64,000 nt of DNA from Peribacillus glennii (GCF_003429105.1 NZ_QVTD01000001.1:62001-126000); one strand, 5' to 3'; positions 23,718-33,441 are shown, numbered from the stretch's first letter. Numbers and translations: made by a program. Notes: generated from the sequence alone by a model not told the origin.

Positions 23718-24851
23718 TTATATACATGCTGCTTGCTTTAGAAGGAAATCACCAATACTTTCGTAACTGTATCCAAGAGAATCCGCTACAGCTTTGTATG
23801 TTACTGACCCATCAACTACGTTGATTCCTTGAGCGATTGCACTATTTTCAAGAGCTGCTTTCTTATAACCTTTGTTTGCAATTTCTAAAGCATATGGAAT
23901 AGTTACATTAGTCAAGGCAATCGTGGATGTGCGTGAGACCGCACCAGGCATATTCGCAACAGAATAATGAACGACGCCATGTTTTACGTAGGTCGGGTTA
24001 CTGTGTGTCGTAACACGGTCGATGGTCTCAATGGAACCGCCTTGATCAATGGCAACGTCCACGATAACGGATCCAGGTTCCATTAATTTCACCATATCCT
24101 CTGTTACAAGGTGAGGTGCGCGTGCGCCTGGAATAAGGACTGCACCGACAAGAAGATCTGTATCCTTCACTGCTTTGGCAATGTTATAGCGATTGGATAC
24201 AAGCGTTTGTACACGTCCTTGGAAAATATCATCCAGGTATCGGAGTTTATCAAGGCTTATATCAAGCAATGTGACTTGTGCACCCATTCCAAGTGCAATT
24301 TTCGCTGCGTTAGTACCAACAATGCCTCCACCGATTATAGTTACGCGTCCTGATTGTACCCCTGGTACACCCCCAAGCAATACTCCTTTTCCGCCATTGG
24401 ATTTCTCAAGAAACTGGGCGCCAATCTGCACAGCCATTTGGCCAGCGACCTCACTCATTGGCGTTAAGAGCGGGAGAGCACCGTTGCTTAATTGAACCGT
24501 TTCGTATGCAATGGCAGTTACCTTAGTGTTCACCAGTGCTTTTGTAAGTGCAGCTTCTGGGGCCAAATGAAGGTAGGCAAACAGTATAAGTCCTTCTCTG
24601 AAGAACTGAAATTCTTCTTGAAGCGGCTCCTTTACTTTCAATACCATTTCGGCACCCCAGGCTTGTTCAGCTGTTAAAACGATCTCTCCTCCTTGTAGTA
24701 AGTATTCTTCGTCATTATAGCCGCTCCCAATCCCAGCCCCGCTCTGCACCAGTACTTTATGCCCTGCATCAACAAGTGCCGAGACCCCTGAAGGAGTTAT
24801 GGCTACCCTTCTTTCATGATTTTTGATTTCTTTAGGTATTCCGATAATCAT
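23718..24851 (-). CDS. ald: Alanine dehydrogenase
   Basis: A 377-residue NAD-dependent enzyme interconverting alanine and pyruvate plus ammonia. Landmarks: [25 protein letters not shown] and YLHLA motifs that carry the catalytic Lys and His, the Rossmann motif [16 protein letters not shown], and DVAIDQGGS. Length is typical. It is the last leftward gene after M20 hydrolase and tautomerase, so it may handle alanine or the amino group released by the pathway, although Ald is also used generally in sporulating Bacillus. Confidence 0.95.
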   Translation of the reverse strand: MIIGIPKEIKNHERRVAITPSGVSALVDAGHKVLVQSGAGIGSGYNDEEYLLQGGEIVLTAEQAWGAEMVLKVKEPLQEEFQFFREGLILFAYLHLAPEAALTKALVNTKVTAIAYETVQLSNGALPLLTPMSEVAGQMAVQIGAQFLEKSNGGKGVLLGGVPGVQSGRVTIIGGGIVGTNAAKIALGMGAQVTLLDISLDKLRYLDDIFQGRVQTLVSNRYNIAKAVKDTDLLVGAVLIPGARAPHLVTEDMVKLMEPGSVIVDVAIDQGGSIETIDRVTTHSNPTYVKHGVVHYSVANMPGAVSRTSTIALTNVTIPYALEIANKGYKKAALENSAIAQGINVVDGSVTYKAVADSLGYSYESIGDFLLKQAACI

Positions 24852-25031
24852 AGAATTTATTGCCCCCTATTTATTAGAAACATCTTTGTAAAGAAATATC
24901 CCTGATTTCATATTAATTGTATTCTGAATTTTCTTCATTATTAGAAAACACAAAAAGTTAGGCTTTTGTTGGTGAAATTTCACAAATGATCAAATTCACC
25001 TGAATCCATACCCCTATTAATAATAGCTAAA

Positions 25032-25223
25032 TCATTCTTCTAGGTAGGAAAATAATTCTCCTTTTTTCCCGTAGTTATCCTTCGAAAAATCCTCAAAAAA
25101 AATAAAGATTACATTGGGATCGACTTCGAAAGTTTCTGAGATTACATTAGTCAGCTTTTTAACTAAAATCCGTTTTTGTTCTACTGTTTTTCCTTCAATG
25201 TTTTTAATTGTGATAAATGGCAT
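25032..25223 (-). CDS. 4-oxalocrotonate tautomerase family protein
   Basis: A 63-residue protein starting at ATG 25223 after GAGAGGGG; the upstream in-frame extension is rejected because maturation must expose Pro at position 2. MPFITIKNIEGKTVEQKRIL has the N-terminal Pro base and the usual helix. Members ketonise 2-hydroxymuconate-like products, consistent with ring-fission catabolism. The usual Arg pair is partly replaced (Lys at about residues 11, 16), so the substrate may differ. Confidence 0.8.
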   Translation of the reverse strand: MPFITIKNIEGKTVEQKRILVKKLTNVISETFEVDPNVIFIFFEDFSKDNYGKKGELFSYLEE

Positions 25224-25308
25224 AACGGTGTCCCCTCTCAATACAGCTTTGATTTCATTACCTTTGAGTATGAACAATGTATTTATAGCTTTTTATCAAA
25301 ACGTTTTT

Positions 25309-26535
25309 TTATTTTTGCGAGAGTTCTCTTTCTTTACTTGATATTGACTCTAAGTTTCCTGGTGCTAAATTCTCTGAAACGAGGGAGATAAAAAGTTTTC
25401 CAATAATAAGCATGGCTTGCTCATCAACATCGAACCTTGAATTATGATGTGGATATGTGGCCTGAATTTGCGGATTTCCTCCACCAACGAAGAAAAAGCT
25501 TCCCGGTACCTTTTGCAGATAATAGGAAAAGTCCTCGCCTGCCATGATCGGTGCTAATTTTTTCACTTTATCCTCACCGACTATTTTTCTTGCTATATTT
25601 TCTACCTTCCTTGTTTCTGCAGCATCATTTAATACAGCTGGATATCCCCTGATGAAATCATATTTTGCTGTAGCCCCGGCACCTTCACATGTAGCGGCTG
25701 CAATTTGCCCGATGGAATCCTCAATTAAACCCCTGACACTCTCATCAAAGCTCCGAACGGTCCCGGTGATGTTTGCAGATCCTGGAATAACATTAAACGC
25801 CTCTCCTGATTCGAATGTCCCAACTGTTACAACGGCAGGTTTAAGCGGGTCTACACGGCGACTTACGATTTGCTGCAAATTAAGCACCAATTGGCTTCCA
25901 ACGACCAATGAGTCTACAGTGGCATGTGGAGTTGCTCCATGCCCTCCCTTACCAATGATTTCAATCTCAAACGAGTCCATGGAAGCCATCATTGGGCCTT
26001 CTCCAACACCAACAGTGCCAATCGGTTCAGGGGCCCATACGTGCGCGCCGTATATCACGTCCACCCCGTCCAAACAACCATCCTCAATCATTGATTTAGC
26101 ACCGCCAGGAATTTTTTCTTCCGCAAATTGATGGATAAATACTACGTTCCCCTGAATTTCATTTTTTACTTCGCTAAGTACCTTCGCCACTCCCAATAAT
26201 GCCGCTGTGTGAATATCATGTCCGCAGGCATGCATTACACCTGGAACTCGCGACTTGTAGGATACATTCTTTTCATCCTGAATGGGCAATGCATCGAAAT
26301 CTGCACGCAGCGCTACTGTCTTGCCTGGTCTTCCCCCTTTTAAATAACCAACAACACCCCTGCTCCCAACTCCTGTTCTCACCTCTAAACCCAGACCAAT
26401 CAAATAGTCTGCGATTTTTTTGGGAGTGTTGATTTCTTCAAATGAAAGTTCCGGATACATATGAAGGTCTCTTCGAAACTCTACCAATTCTGGATAAATC
26501 CCATGTAATTTTTTAAATAAATGTTCTAAATTCAA
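25309..26535 (-). CDS. M20 family amidohydrolase/peptidase
   Basis: A 408-residue zinc amidohydrolase. TTG 26535 is chosen because it lies nine bases after AAGGAG; another TTG at 26544 would overlap that site. Metal-binding motifs: HACGHDIHTAALLG, AEEKIPGG and a C-terminal PHHNSRFDVDE; ALRADFDALPIQ is also typical. The family hydrolyses N-acyl amino acids, indole-acetyl amides or carbamoyl compounds. Position after the flavin reductase suggests it cleaves an amide formed after ring opening. Confidence 0.88.
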   Translation of the reverse strand: MNLEHLFKKLHGIYPELVEFRRDLHMYPELSFEEINTPKKIADYLIGLGLEVRTGVGSRGVVGYLKGGRPGKTVALRADFDALPIQDEKNVSYKSRVPGVMHACGHDIHTAALLGVAKVLSEVKNEIQGNVVFIHQFAEEKIPGGAKSMIEDGCLDGVDVIYGAHVWAPEPIGTVGVGEGPMMASMDSFEIEIIGKGGHGATPHATVDSLVVGSQLVLNLQQIVSRRVDPLKPAVVTVGTFESGEAFNVIPGSANITGTVRSFDESVRGLIEDSIGQIAAATCEGAGATAKYDFIRGYPAVLNDAAETRKVENIARKIVGEDKVKKLAPIMAGEDFSYYLQKVPGSFFFVGGGNPQIQATYPHHNSRFDVDEQAMLIIGKLFISLVSENLAPGNLESISSKERELSQK

Positions 26536-26602
26536 TCGTGACAACTCCTTTTTACTAAATCTTTATATGAAGCTAGCAGTTGTATCAGAAAATTCTCAAA
26601 GA

Positions 26603-26648
26603 AAAAGGACAAAAAGAAGATTTAGGTTAATCTTTCCATTGTCCTTTT
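26603..26648 (-). terminator. Terminator after the flavin reductase
   Basis: AAAAGGACA (26603-26611) pairs with TGTCCTTTT (26640-26648), with AAGATT/AATCTT inside and a leftward T-rich tail. The homologous hairpin is at 18395. It lies between the reductase and M20 genes, so the downstream genes either rely on read-through or have their own promoter. Confidence 0.75.
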
Positions 26649-26668
26649 AGTTTTGATGTTAATAGCAT

Positions 26669-27175
26669 TTACACAACTGTTTCTTTTTGTTCCGTCTTAT
26701 CCGTAAAACTTCCAAATTGACGGTGGAAATGTAATAATGGCTGCTTAAATTCACCCATTGTCACATGTTCAACCAATCCAATGAATATGGTGTGATCGCC
26801 TGCAACAACAATGTTATCAACTTTGCAATGTACATGCGCCAATGCGTCTTTGACCATATGGGTTTTTCCTGTTGGATCAAAGTCTACAAAGTCTTCAAAG
26901 AATTTAGGTGTACCAGGTTTCGCACCAGCTTTTGCTATGTCTGTTTGATCATTGCTTAATATGCTGACACCAAATCGCTGCTGTTTTTTTATCGCCTCAG
27001 TGCTGACGTTTTTTGTGAATAAACTGATCATCAGCAACGGAGGCTCCATTGATATCGAACAGCATGCACTAACGGTCGTACCCCATGGACGGCCGTCCAC
27101 TTCTGCTGTAACTACTGTAACTCCTGTAGCCAAACGGCCCATGGATTCTTTGAATAAATCAGTAACTTGTTTCAT
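26669..27175 (-). CDS. Flavin reductase (HpaC/RutF-like), set 2
   Basis: A 168-residue flavin-reductase-like domain protein with the pattern FKESMGRLATGVTVVTA, GTTVSACCSISMEPPLLMIS, FGVSILSNDQ and DHTIFIGLVE, then HFHRQFGSF. It supplies FADH2 or FMNH2 to the oxygenase encoded 80 bp upstream. Since the equivalent gene in set 1 is a remnant, this protein probably serves both monooxygenases. Confidence 0.9.
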   Translation of the reverse strand: MKQVTDLFKESMGRLATGVTVVTAEVDGRPWGTTVSACCSISMEPPLLMISLFTKNVSTEAIKKQQRFGVSILSNDQTDIAKAGAKPGTPKFFEDFVDFDPTGKTHMVKDALAHVHCKVDNIVVAGDHTIFIGLVEHVTMGEFKQPLLHFHRQFGSFTDKTEQKETVV

Positions 27176-27255
27176 TTCTCTTCCTCCTTACCAGAGTGAT
27201 ATTTCAAAGGAGAATGGCCTACAGCTGCGGCCCATTATCTGTTCTTGCTGAATGG

Positions 27256-28782
27256 TTATTTTAAATCGGTTTTGTATAGTCTCTTAATTTCCCGGTTCAC
27301 TTCAGGCAGGCCAAGATATTCACGCACATGGCTGACCGCTTCGGACCGGTTATAGGATCGGTAAAGCTCAGATTGGACGACTGGTGCATTTGTAGAATTC
27401 GTATTTTCGAATAAAGCGACCCTTGATGCATGACTGCTGCAGGCAAGATCCCAAATAAAGTTGAACAAAATGTTTTTCTCTCTGGCTGTTACGCCTGCTC
27501 CAGGCAAATAGTCTTCCAGAATAGGGCCCAATTCTGAGTGTTCCCACACCTTGCTTGTAAAGCGGCTGATCAATCCCTGTCCGCTTATATCCCTCAGTAT
27601 GTGCATGATTCTTGGATAAAGAATAATGGACTGAAGTCTGCCTGCTGTTATGAATTCTGTCGAAGGCACTAGAACGCCATTCCACAGCTCCGCTTCTTCC
27701 TCAGCTGCCAACACGTGCGCCTTAAGCGATGCCGAATAAGATATCACTTCTGACACTGCGTCTCTGACACCCTGGAAGGAATCTGTACCAAGAACATCGA
27801 CAATGGATTGCGCTGCACCAAGGAAAATTTCAGCGCGGTACATAAGGCGGGAAAGAATATGCCAATGGCATAAAGCGCACGATTCTCTATATAATCCTAA
27901 CAGTGTAGTATTTCTTAAACTGAATATATATTCACGAGGAATGAATACATGATCAAAAATCATCATGTTATCTAGTTCCTCACCATGTGAGTCAATAGGA
28001 TGGTCTTCAAAATTGGAGTCAGGTGAAGTTACAGGTTCGCGCAATACCAGCGTCAGGCCAGGTGAATTGATTGGAACAGCACACCAAAGTGCCGCATCAG
28101 GATCTAGGTTTGGAGATGTGGCCGTCGATACTGTGGCAAAATGCCCTTGTACTCCTACAGACCCACATGGCTTTGCCCCACATAAAACTATACCGTCCGG
28201 ACGTTCTTCTACAACCCTTAAAAGACCCTTTTTCTCACTCGGCGGTAAATTTTTATCAGTTTGGACATCCGGTATCAAATCGGCACTCATGATATTGTGC
28301 TTTTGGCTAAACTCTATGAATCTTCTTACATTCTCTGCGTATTCAGGGTTCTCAGCTTCAATCTTATCAATGATTGAAAGAAAGCCCATTGCCATCATCG
28401 AACCATAGTCATTAGGGCGACCAAAAACTCCAAATGTATGAAAAGTGGAGAGACGCAACATCTCGCGGCGGTGTTTTAAATCTTCTTTCGTTCTTGGGAC
28501 TAACCAGCCCGTGCTATATCTTTTTCCATCCTCGGGATTGACAAAAGTGGTAATGTCCCTTGTAGCAGGATCGAATTGAGAATCATAAACCTTGGCTAAA
28601 TTATCAATTCCCCGTTTAAGGGCAGGATGAACGGTGACGTCCGGAATTTCATTGCCCTGGGCATCAACGACTCTTCTGCCATCCCTCAAGCTTTCCTTAT
28701 ATTGCTCGCCTGTCATCAAATGAGGTTCAGACCCCATGCTTAGTACTTCCCTTAGTTTATTGGACGTTGCAATTACAGTCAT
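27256..28782 (-). CDS. HpaB-family FADH2-dependent monooxygenase, set 2
   Basis: A 508-residue paralogue of the protein at 18782, same length, similar throughout. Landmarks: FDPATRDITTFV, GRPNDYGSMMAMGF, SADLIPDVQTDKNLPPS, FIPREYIFSL and PGAGVTAREKN. The substituted His segment is the same as in set 1, so the change predates the duplication and is a lineage feature. Differences cluster in short patches (for example AKVYDSQ, NTTLLGLYRESCAL). Three bases separate it from the deacetylase gene. Confidence 0.85.
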   Translation of the reverse strand: MTVIATSNKLREVLSMGSEPHLMTGEQYKESLRDGRRVVDAQGNEIPDVTVHPALKRGIDNLAKVYDSQFDPATRDITTFVNPEDGKRYSTGWLVPRTKEDLKHRREMLRLSTFHTFGVFGRPNDYGSMMAMGFLSIIDKIEAENPEYAENVRRFIEFSQKHNIMSADLIPDVQTDKNLPPSEKKGLLRVVEERPDGIVLCGAKPCGSVGVQGHFATVSTATSPNLDPDAALWCAVPINSPGLTLVLREPVTSPDSNFEDHPIDSHGEELDNMMIFDHVFIPREYIFSLRNTTLLGLYRESCALCHWHILSRLMYRAEIFLGAAQSIVDVLGTDSFQGVRDAVSEVISYSASLKAHVLAAEEEAELWNGVLVPSTEFITAGRLQSIILYPRIMHILRDISGQGLISRFTSKVWEHSELGPILEDYLPGAGVTAREKNILFNFIWDLACSSHASRVALFENTNSTNAPVVQSELYRSYNRSEAVSHVREYLGLPEVNREIKRLYKTDLK

Positions 28783-28785
28783 TGT

Positions 28786-29697
28786 TTAAACCCCTTCCAT
28801 TGTGTTTGATTTTAGTTCAGGAATTCGTCCATCATAATATGGAAGTTCAACCGTGCGCGGTTTATAAGTTCCATCCTCAATGCATTTTCTAACATGCAAA
28901 GCAATTTCTTCCAAAGTGGCAAACCACACGCCGCCTTTTTCTTGCATATACTGGATCATATTGTCGATGCTTTCACATCTTGCCAGTCTCCCAGAGACAA
29001 AAGGATGCCATACAGATACCCACATTCCCCCATGCTTCCAGGCAGCTTCAAATTCAGACATGTATACTTCCATGGCACGCTGCGGGGAGTTGATTGGCAT
29101 GACATATCCCAATTCGGCATTATGGGTATATTGCGGCCAATCATCCATGGCCCAGTGTGTCGGCAATTCTACAATTTCCCCTGATTTGCCTTTTAATATA
29201 TATGGAATGTCATCACCCATTAATGTTGAGTCATACAAAAATCCCTCTTCTGCTAAAAATTCCAGGGAATGCTTAGAGAAATTATACATTGGTGCTCTCC
29301 AGCCTCTTGGCCGCTTTCCCGAAAACTTTTCGATCACTTCTATACTTCGTTTAAACCAGTACTGCTCTTCTTCCGCTGACAATTCATTTGGGTGTTCATG
29401 CAAGTATCCATGATGGCCTAATTCATGGCCATCCTTTAGTATTAATTCTACTGTCTTTGGATATCTTTCAATACACCAGGCCGGTACAAAAAAAGTTTGT
29501 TTGATATCATATTTTTTGTACATTTTAAGGATGCGTGGAATAGCGATTTCATCATACTTCAACCAGGAAGTAGTTGAAATTCTTGTATCTGCTGTGTCTG
29601 GATGAGCTAAATGGAGTATGCTGTCAGTATCCATATCAAAGGTAATGGCAACCGCACATTTGGCACCATTCGGCCATGGAATAGGGTTCTCTATCAT
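28786..29697 (-). CDS. Polysaccharide-deacetylase-fold hydrolase (PuuE-like), set 2
   Basis: A 303-residue NodB-fold protein: ITFDMDTDSILHL, HELGHHGYLHEHP, RAPMYNFSKHS and VSVWHPFVSGR. Same metal-binding residues as the set 1 copy; the RAPWW motif is RAPMY here, close to the active site, hinting at altered substrate preference. No signal peptide. It lies between RidA (16-bp gap) and monooxygenase. Confidence 0.8.
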   Translation of the reverse strand: MIENPIPWPNGAKCAVAITFDMDTDSILHLAHPDTADTRISTTSWLKYDEIAIPRILKMYKKYDIKQTFFVPAWCIERYPKTVELILKDGHELGHHGYLHEHPNELSAEEEQYWFKRSIEVIEKFSGKRPRGWRAPMYNFSKHSLEFLAEEGFLYDSTLMGDDIPYILKGKSGEIVELPTHWAMDDWPQYTHNAELGYVMPINSPQRAMEVYMSEFEAAWKHGGMWVSVWHPFVSGRLARCESIDNMIQYMQEKGGVWFATLEEIALHVRKCIEDGTYKPRTVELPYYDGRIPELKSNTMEGV

Positions 29698-29713
29698 TTT
29701 TTCTCATCCTCTC

Positions 29714-30139
29714 TTATTTATTATCTGGAATCACGGCAATTGCTTCTATTTCTATTAAAAGATCCTCAAACGCAAAACCGGAAATACGAATGCCAGTGCC
29801 TGCAGGACCTGGATCAGAAAGGTATTCCATGCGTACTTTAGTCATCTTTTCCCAAAATTCAGTTGCTTCGTTTTCATCGCCATCAAAAACATAATAGGTA
29901 TTTAGTTTGACAATATCTTTTAAATCAGCACCAGCCTCGTTTAATACTTTTCGAATATTTTCAAAACAATTTCTCGTTTGAGTTTCAATATCGCCAACAC
30001 CTATTGTTTTACCGTTTTCATCAGCGGAGATTTGTCCCCCTACAAAAATAAGGTTCCCCACTTTCCACCCCTGTGAAAACGGAACAGGCATACTCCAATC
30101 CCAATGATTTTTTGGCATAATTCTTGTTTTTTCCATCAT
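29714..30139 (-). CDS. RidA family protein, set 2
   Basis: A 141-residue RidA protein. ATG at 30139 follows GAGGTG by a few bases (a GTG overlapping that site and a second ATG are alternatives). Motifs PFSQGWKVGNLIFVGGQI, VGDIETQTRNCFENIRK and GTGIRISGF, with the conserved Arg. First gene of the leftward set 2 operon; an ACCGTC-type operator lies 560 bp upstream at 30699. Confidence 0.85.
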   Translation of the reverse strand: MMEKTRIMPKNHWDWSMPVPFSQGWKVGNLIFVGGQISADENGKTIGVGDIETQTRNCFENIRKVLNEAGADLKDIVKLNTYYVFDGDENEATEFWEKMTKVRMEYLSDPGPAGTGIRISGFAFEDLLIEIEAIAVIPDNK

Positions 30140-30808
30140 TTCCACCTCATTTGTTATTTTTTAATAGCACATGCCTAAAGCTTGGGCGTTTCTCCACCAA
30201 AATTTCCTACCCCACCCTCTTTCAAATCTGTATCAAACAATATATATATGCTGTAAAACAGCTACTTACTAACAAATCCCAAAAAATGATTAAAAGAGTT
30301 TACTGGTGTCATAAGTTCCAGTTTTGATTCGGCTCTGATAAATTCAGTTCCCATAATTAAAGACACAAATTTGATGACCAACAGTCAATGACGGGAAACT
30401 ATTATCAACGAAACCTTGAAATTAGACCAGCCCGTCTACAAAAACGCTGGTATTCGAAAATAATAGTCTTGCGATCACTGCTGCTATGCATGGTTATTGA
30501 TGCGGATTATTAAAAGAACATTTCAATAAGCCAAATACATCAATATGATTGAGTGGTTAAGAATAAAAGAAATAGGTGATGAAAGGATTCAGTAGAAGGG
30601 ATTCCTCAATGAAAATACAGTTGCGGAATCTTTTTTATGTGAAAAGACAAGGAAGTTTAATTAAATTTCTGAAAATTAACTATTTTCAAATTTAATATAC
30701 CGTCTGGACTGTTTATTTGTCAACAAATATTTTTTGCCGATAGTCTCTTACTTGAATGGTATAAAGAAATCAGCCCGCTATTACGAACTGATCACCATAT
30801 CCCGATTT
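30140..30808. other. Leader/intergenic region of set 2
   Basis: No gene seen. It carries the operator at 30699 and must contain the promoter of the set 2 operon. The long distance to the RidA start suggests a long leader or a second, unseen promoter. Confidence 0.5.
30699..30712. promoter_or_regulatory. Candidate TetR operator, site 3
   Basis: ACCGTCTGGACTGT matches the two sites before the permease at 12 or more of 14 positions. It is the only such site upstream of set 2. Confidence 0.6.
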
Positions 30809-30817
30809 CGCTTATTG

Positions 30818-31309
30818 TTATAATTTGTTTACCCGTATAGGACTCACCATCAATACAGCAAGTAGGATTGTAACATAGGCATTGCTGTAATGAAACGCAC
30901 CCATCAGAGCCATGACGAGCCCGGCAAAAGTAATCGGGATGCCGATAAAATAACCAAATGTTGGATTTGCATTGAATCTCGCTAACCTTAAGGCTCCCAT
31001 TGTTGGATAAATCATAAATGCAAATGACGTTAACCAGGAATGTGGCGCTAATGTATAAAATATTAATATAGGCGCAACCCCAAAGCTGATGATATCTGCC
31101 AAGGAGTCCAACCCTACCCCCAGTTCGCTATTTACTTTAAGCCTTCTCGCAATCCGGCCATCAAACAGATCTAAAAAAGCAGCCAGAAATAGTAACATCG
31201 CTGCTAGCCTCAGGAATCCATTCATATTCGCTGTGATTGAAAAAATGCCGCATAATAAATTCCCTAAGGAGAATAAGTTCGGGATTGTTTGGACGAGTCT
31301 TTTGGACAC
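30818..31309 (-). CDS. pssA: CDP-diacylglycerol-serine O-phosphatidyltransferase
   Basis: GTG 31309 follows AAAGGTGG and is preferred over an ATG seven codons upstream. The 163-residue membrane protein has the CDP-alcohol phosphotransferase signature DG-x2-AR-x8-G-x3-D-x3-D complete (DGRIARR to LDSLAD), plus IPNLFSLGNLLCG and LRLARFN typical of PssA, which makes phosphatidylserine. The C-terminus is slightly short. No psd gene is adjacent. It is transcribed leftwards towards set 2 operon control sequences. Confidence 0.88.
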   Translation of the reverse strand: MSKRLVQTIPNLFSLGNLLCGIFSITANMNGFLRLAAMLLFLAAFLDLFDGRIARRLKVNSELGVGLDSLADIISFGVAPILIFYTLAPHSWLTSFAFMIYPTMGALRLARFNANPTFGYFIGIPITFAGLVMALMGAFHYSNAYVTILLAVLMVSPIRVNKL

Positions 31310-31707
31310 AAAAGGGCCACCTTTCAACATTACAGGAAACTAATATTTTCTTAGGTTACCTATTACTGCCCTTAATATACGCACATTCATATTTCAGCAA
31401 ATCAGTTACCACCCTCCTAAATACTCCCACAGTTCGAATATGACAATCGAAAATAAAAAAGGATAACTCTTTGGTTAAAAACAAGTTCCCCCAAAAAAAA
31501 ACAATTTCTCTGCGTTTCTAATTTATCTTTAACGACACCAATAATTTATGTAACCCCATTTTTTTAGATTGATTGTATGCTTAAAGCTCGTTAATCACAC
31601 TGAAGGAATAACCTCGCTACCAGCAGAAAATCCATTACTATGTTCGTAGGCTCCTTACGATTTACATGCCTTACTTCCAGCAGCTTCATTAATATTCAAC
31701 AGTAACA
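31310..31707. other. Intergenic, no gene seen
   Basis: AT-rich DNA between pssA and the binding-protein terminator. No ORF with an initiation signal was found. Confidence 0.45.
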
Positions 31708-31737
31708 CAAAAAAGGCTGCTCAACCTGAGCAGCCTT
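31708..31737 (-). terminator. Terminator of the second binding-protein gene
   Basis: AAGGCTGCTCA (31713-31723) pairs with TGAGCAGCCTT (31727-31737), then TTTTTT leftwards. The stem is almost the same as the internal hairpin at 38207. Confidence 0.85.
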
Positions 31738-31764
31738 AATAGTTAACACGATGTAAATCCTTAT

Positions 31765-32943
31765 TTATTGTTTTGCAGCCCCTTGAATGGAGTCAGGTGC
31801 ATCTGTATGGTACACAAGCTTCCATGCATCAAGGATATTATCACTGGTTACCTTTAATGCAGGCACTGCCACATACGCCGGAGTCTCTTTGCCAAGAAGC
31901 GCATGACCGGCTAAAATAGCCTCTGCAATACCCTGGTCAAAAGGAAGCTGAGCCCCCAGACCTTTAATAATTCCGTCAGAAGCAATTTCAACAGCAACGT
32001 TTGTTCCAAGATCGATTGTTGTTAAAACAATATCTTTGCCAGATGTTCGAACGGCAGACAATGCACCTTCAGCCGGAACATCCCATACTGCAAAAATCCC
32101 ATCCAGATCAGGATTTTTTGTCAGCATTCCTGATGCAACTTTTTCCCCTTGGTTAGGATCAGTGATACCGCCGCGGGCAACAATTTTCATATCCGGATAC
32201 TTTTCTTTTAGCGTAGCTTCAAATGCATCTGTACGCTGTTTTGTTACAAAGAAATCCGCGTCATGGAAAATAACTCCGATTTTCCCTTTTTTGTTAAGCT
32301 TTTCAGCCATGATGTCTGCAGCCTGTATCCCATTTCCGTAGTTATCTGCAGAAACAACACTTATATAATCCTTACCGGCTTTAAGGCCGCTCGGGGCATT
32401 ATCCATGAATACCAGTTTTACACCTGCCGCTGCAGCTTTTTTGTACGCATCAGCCGTAGACACGGGATCAACAGGAATACTTACGATAATATCAGGTTTT
32501 TTTGCTAAAACAGTTTCGATATCAGAAACTTGTTTTTCCGCCTTGAATTGAGCATCCGTGACCGCTACAACCTTGATTCCCATTCTCTCAAACGTTGCCT
32601 TTAAGCCGTTGATTTGAGCTGTTGCCCAGTCATTGCCCGCATAGTGCATTACAAGCGCGGCAGTATATTTACCTTCTTTAATTTTTGCAATTTCATCTTC
32701 TGTAAGCTGTAATGTTTTTGCTGAAACCGCTTCTTCACCATGAGGTCCCTTACTTTGGATTTCCTGGTCTCCAGGAATATCCGGATTGATGGTGATTGGA
32801 CCACTGGAAGAAACATCATTTCCAGTTTTTACTCCCTCTTTTTCTTTATCTTCAGAACTGGAAGAGCTTCCTTGACTGCAACCCATTAGGGCAAGGCTGC
32901 TAACTATCAGAATCATAATAAACACGGATAATACTTTTTTCAT
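31765..32943 (-). CDS. Sugar-binding lipoprotein of the ABC transporter (second copy)
   Basis: Start at ATG 32943, preceded by GGGGGGTT; twelve upstream codons are rejected. The 392-residue protein has a lipoprotein signal with lipobox ALMGC (Cys22), then a periplasmic-binding-protein-like domain (Peripla_BP_4): TAALVMHYAGNDW, KPDIIVSIPVDPVSTADAY, VVSADNYGNG, IFAVWDVPAEGALSA, TIDLGTNVAVE. It closely resembles the protein at 39491. It is separately transcribed with its own two LacI-type operators and a terminator, giving one transporter two recruiters. Confidence 0.85.
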   Translation of the reverse strand: MKKVLSVFIMILIVSSLALMGCSQGSSSSSEDKEKEGVKTGNDVSSSGPITINPDIPGDQEIQSKGPHGEEAVSAKTLQLTEDEIAKIKEGKYTAALVMHYAGNDWATAQINGLKATFERMGIKVVAVTDAQFKAEKQVSDIETVLAKKPDIIVSIPVDPVSTADAYKKAAAAGVKLVFMDNAPSGLKAGKDYISVVSADNYGNGIQAADIMAEKLNKKGKIGVIFHDADFFVTKQRTDAFEATLKEKYPDMKIVARGGITDPNQGEKVASGMLTKNPDLDGIFAVWDVPAEGALSAVRTSGKDIVLTTIDLGTNVAVEIASDGIIKGLGAQLPFDQGIAEAILAGHALLGKETPAYVAVPALKVTSDNILDAWKLVYHTDAPDSIQGAAKQ

Positions 32944-33063
32944 AAATAACCCCCCTTTTCTATTTAACCCAATGTTCATCCAATGCCCCTTTTTATTCTT
33001 GAAATATTACGGCCCAAGCTGAATTATGTAACCCGGATCACCCCCCTATAAAGTTCTCTAATG

Positions 33064-33077
33064 TGTAACCGATTACA
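33064..33077. promoter_or_regulatory. LacI-type operator D
   Basis: TGTAACCGATTACA, one mismatch from the perfect palindrome, 121 bp before the binding-protein start. Confidence 0.7.
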
Positions 33078-33297
33078 TTTAATGATGTCACAATTACCTG
33101 ATTTAAAAGTAAAAGCCTGTCCACCTTATAAATGCAAACTAGTATTTGTAGGAGTAGGCGTTGTACCTTGCTTGTTATTCACCTAAATCTTCAACTATTT
33201 AAATAATATATTCTATAATAGGCGATTCTCGTAAAATAGAACATAGCGGGCAATTTATCAATAGCAAACAATTATAGTCCTCTTTACCTATTTGGAT

Positions 33298-33311
33298 TGT
33301 AAACGATTACA
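33298..33311. promoter_or_regulatory. LacI-type operator E
   Basis: TGTAAACGATTACA, one mismatch from the consensus, 234 bp upstream of operator D. Confidence 0.65.
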
Positions 33312-33441
33312 ATAACGAAATCAATAAGTTTTCTAAAAATTTTAAATTAAATTTTTCCATTCAAATTAATAAGTCTTTCGTTTCTCCTAATCTAATAAAG
33401 GACAGCTTAAACAGGGTAATATCCTAACATCATGATACTGT

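Larger units (their letters stand above)
32944..33441. other. Control region of the second binding-protein gene
   Basis: Contains two LacI-type operators (33064 and 33298) and no gene. It lies between the end of the cluster 2 operon and the binding protein. Confidence 0.6.
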
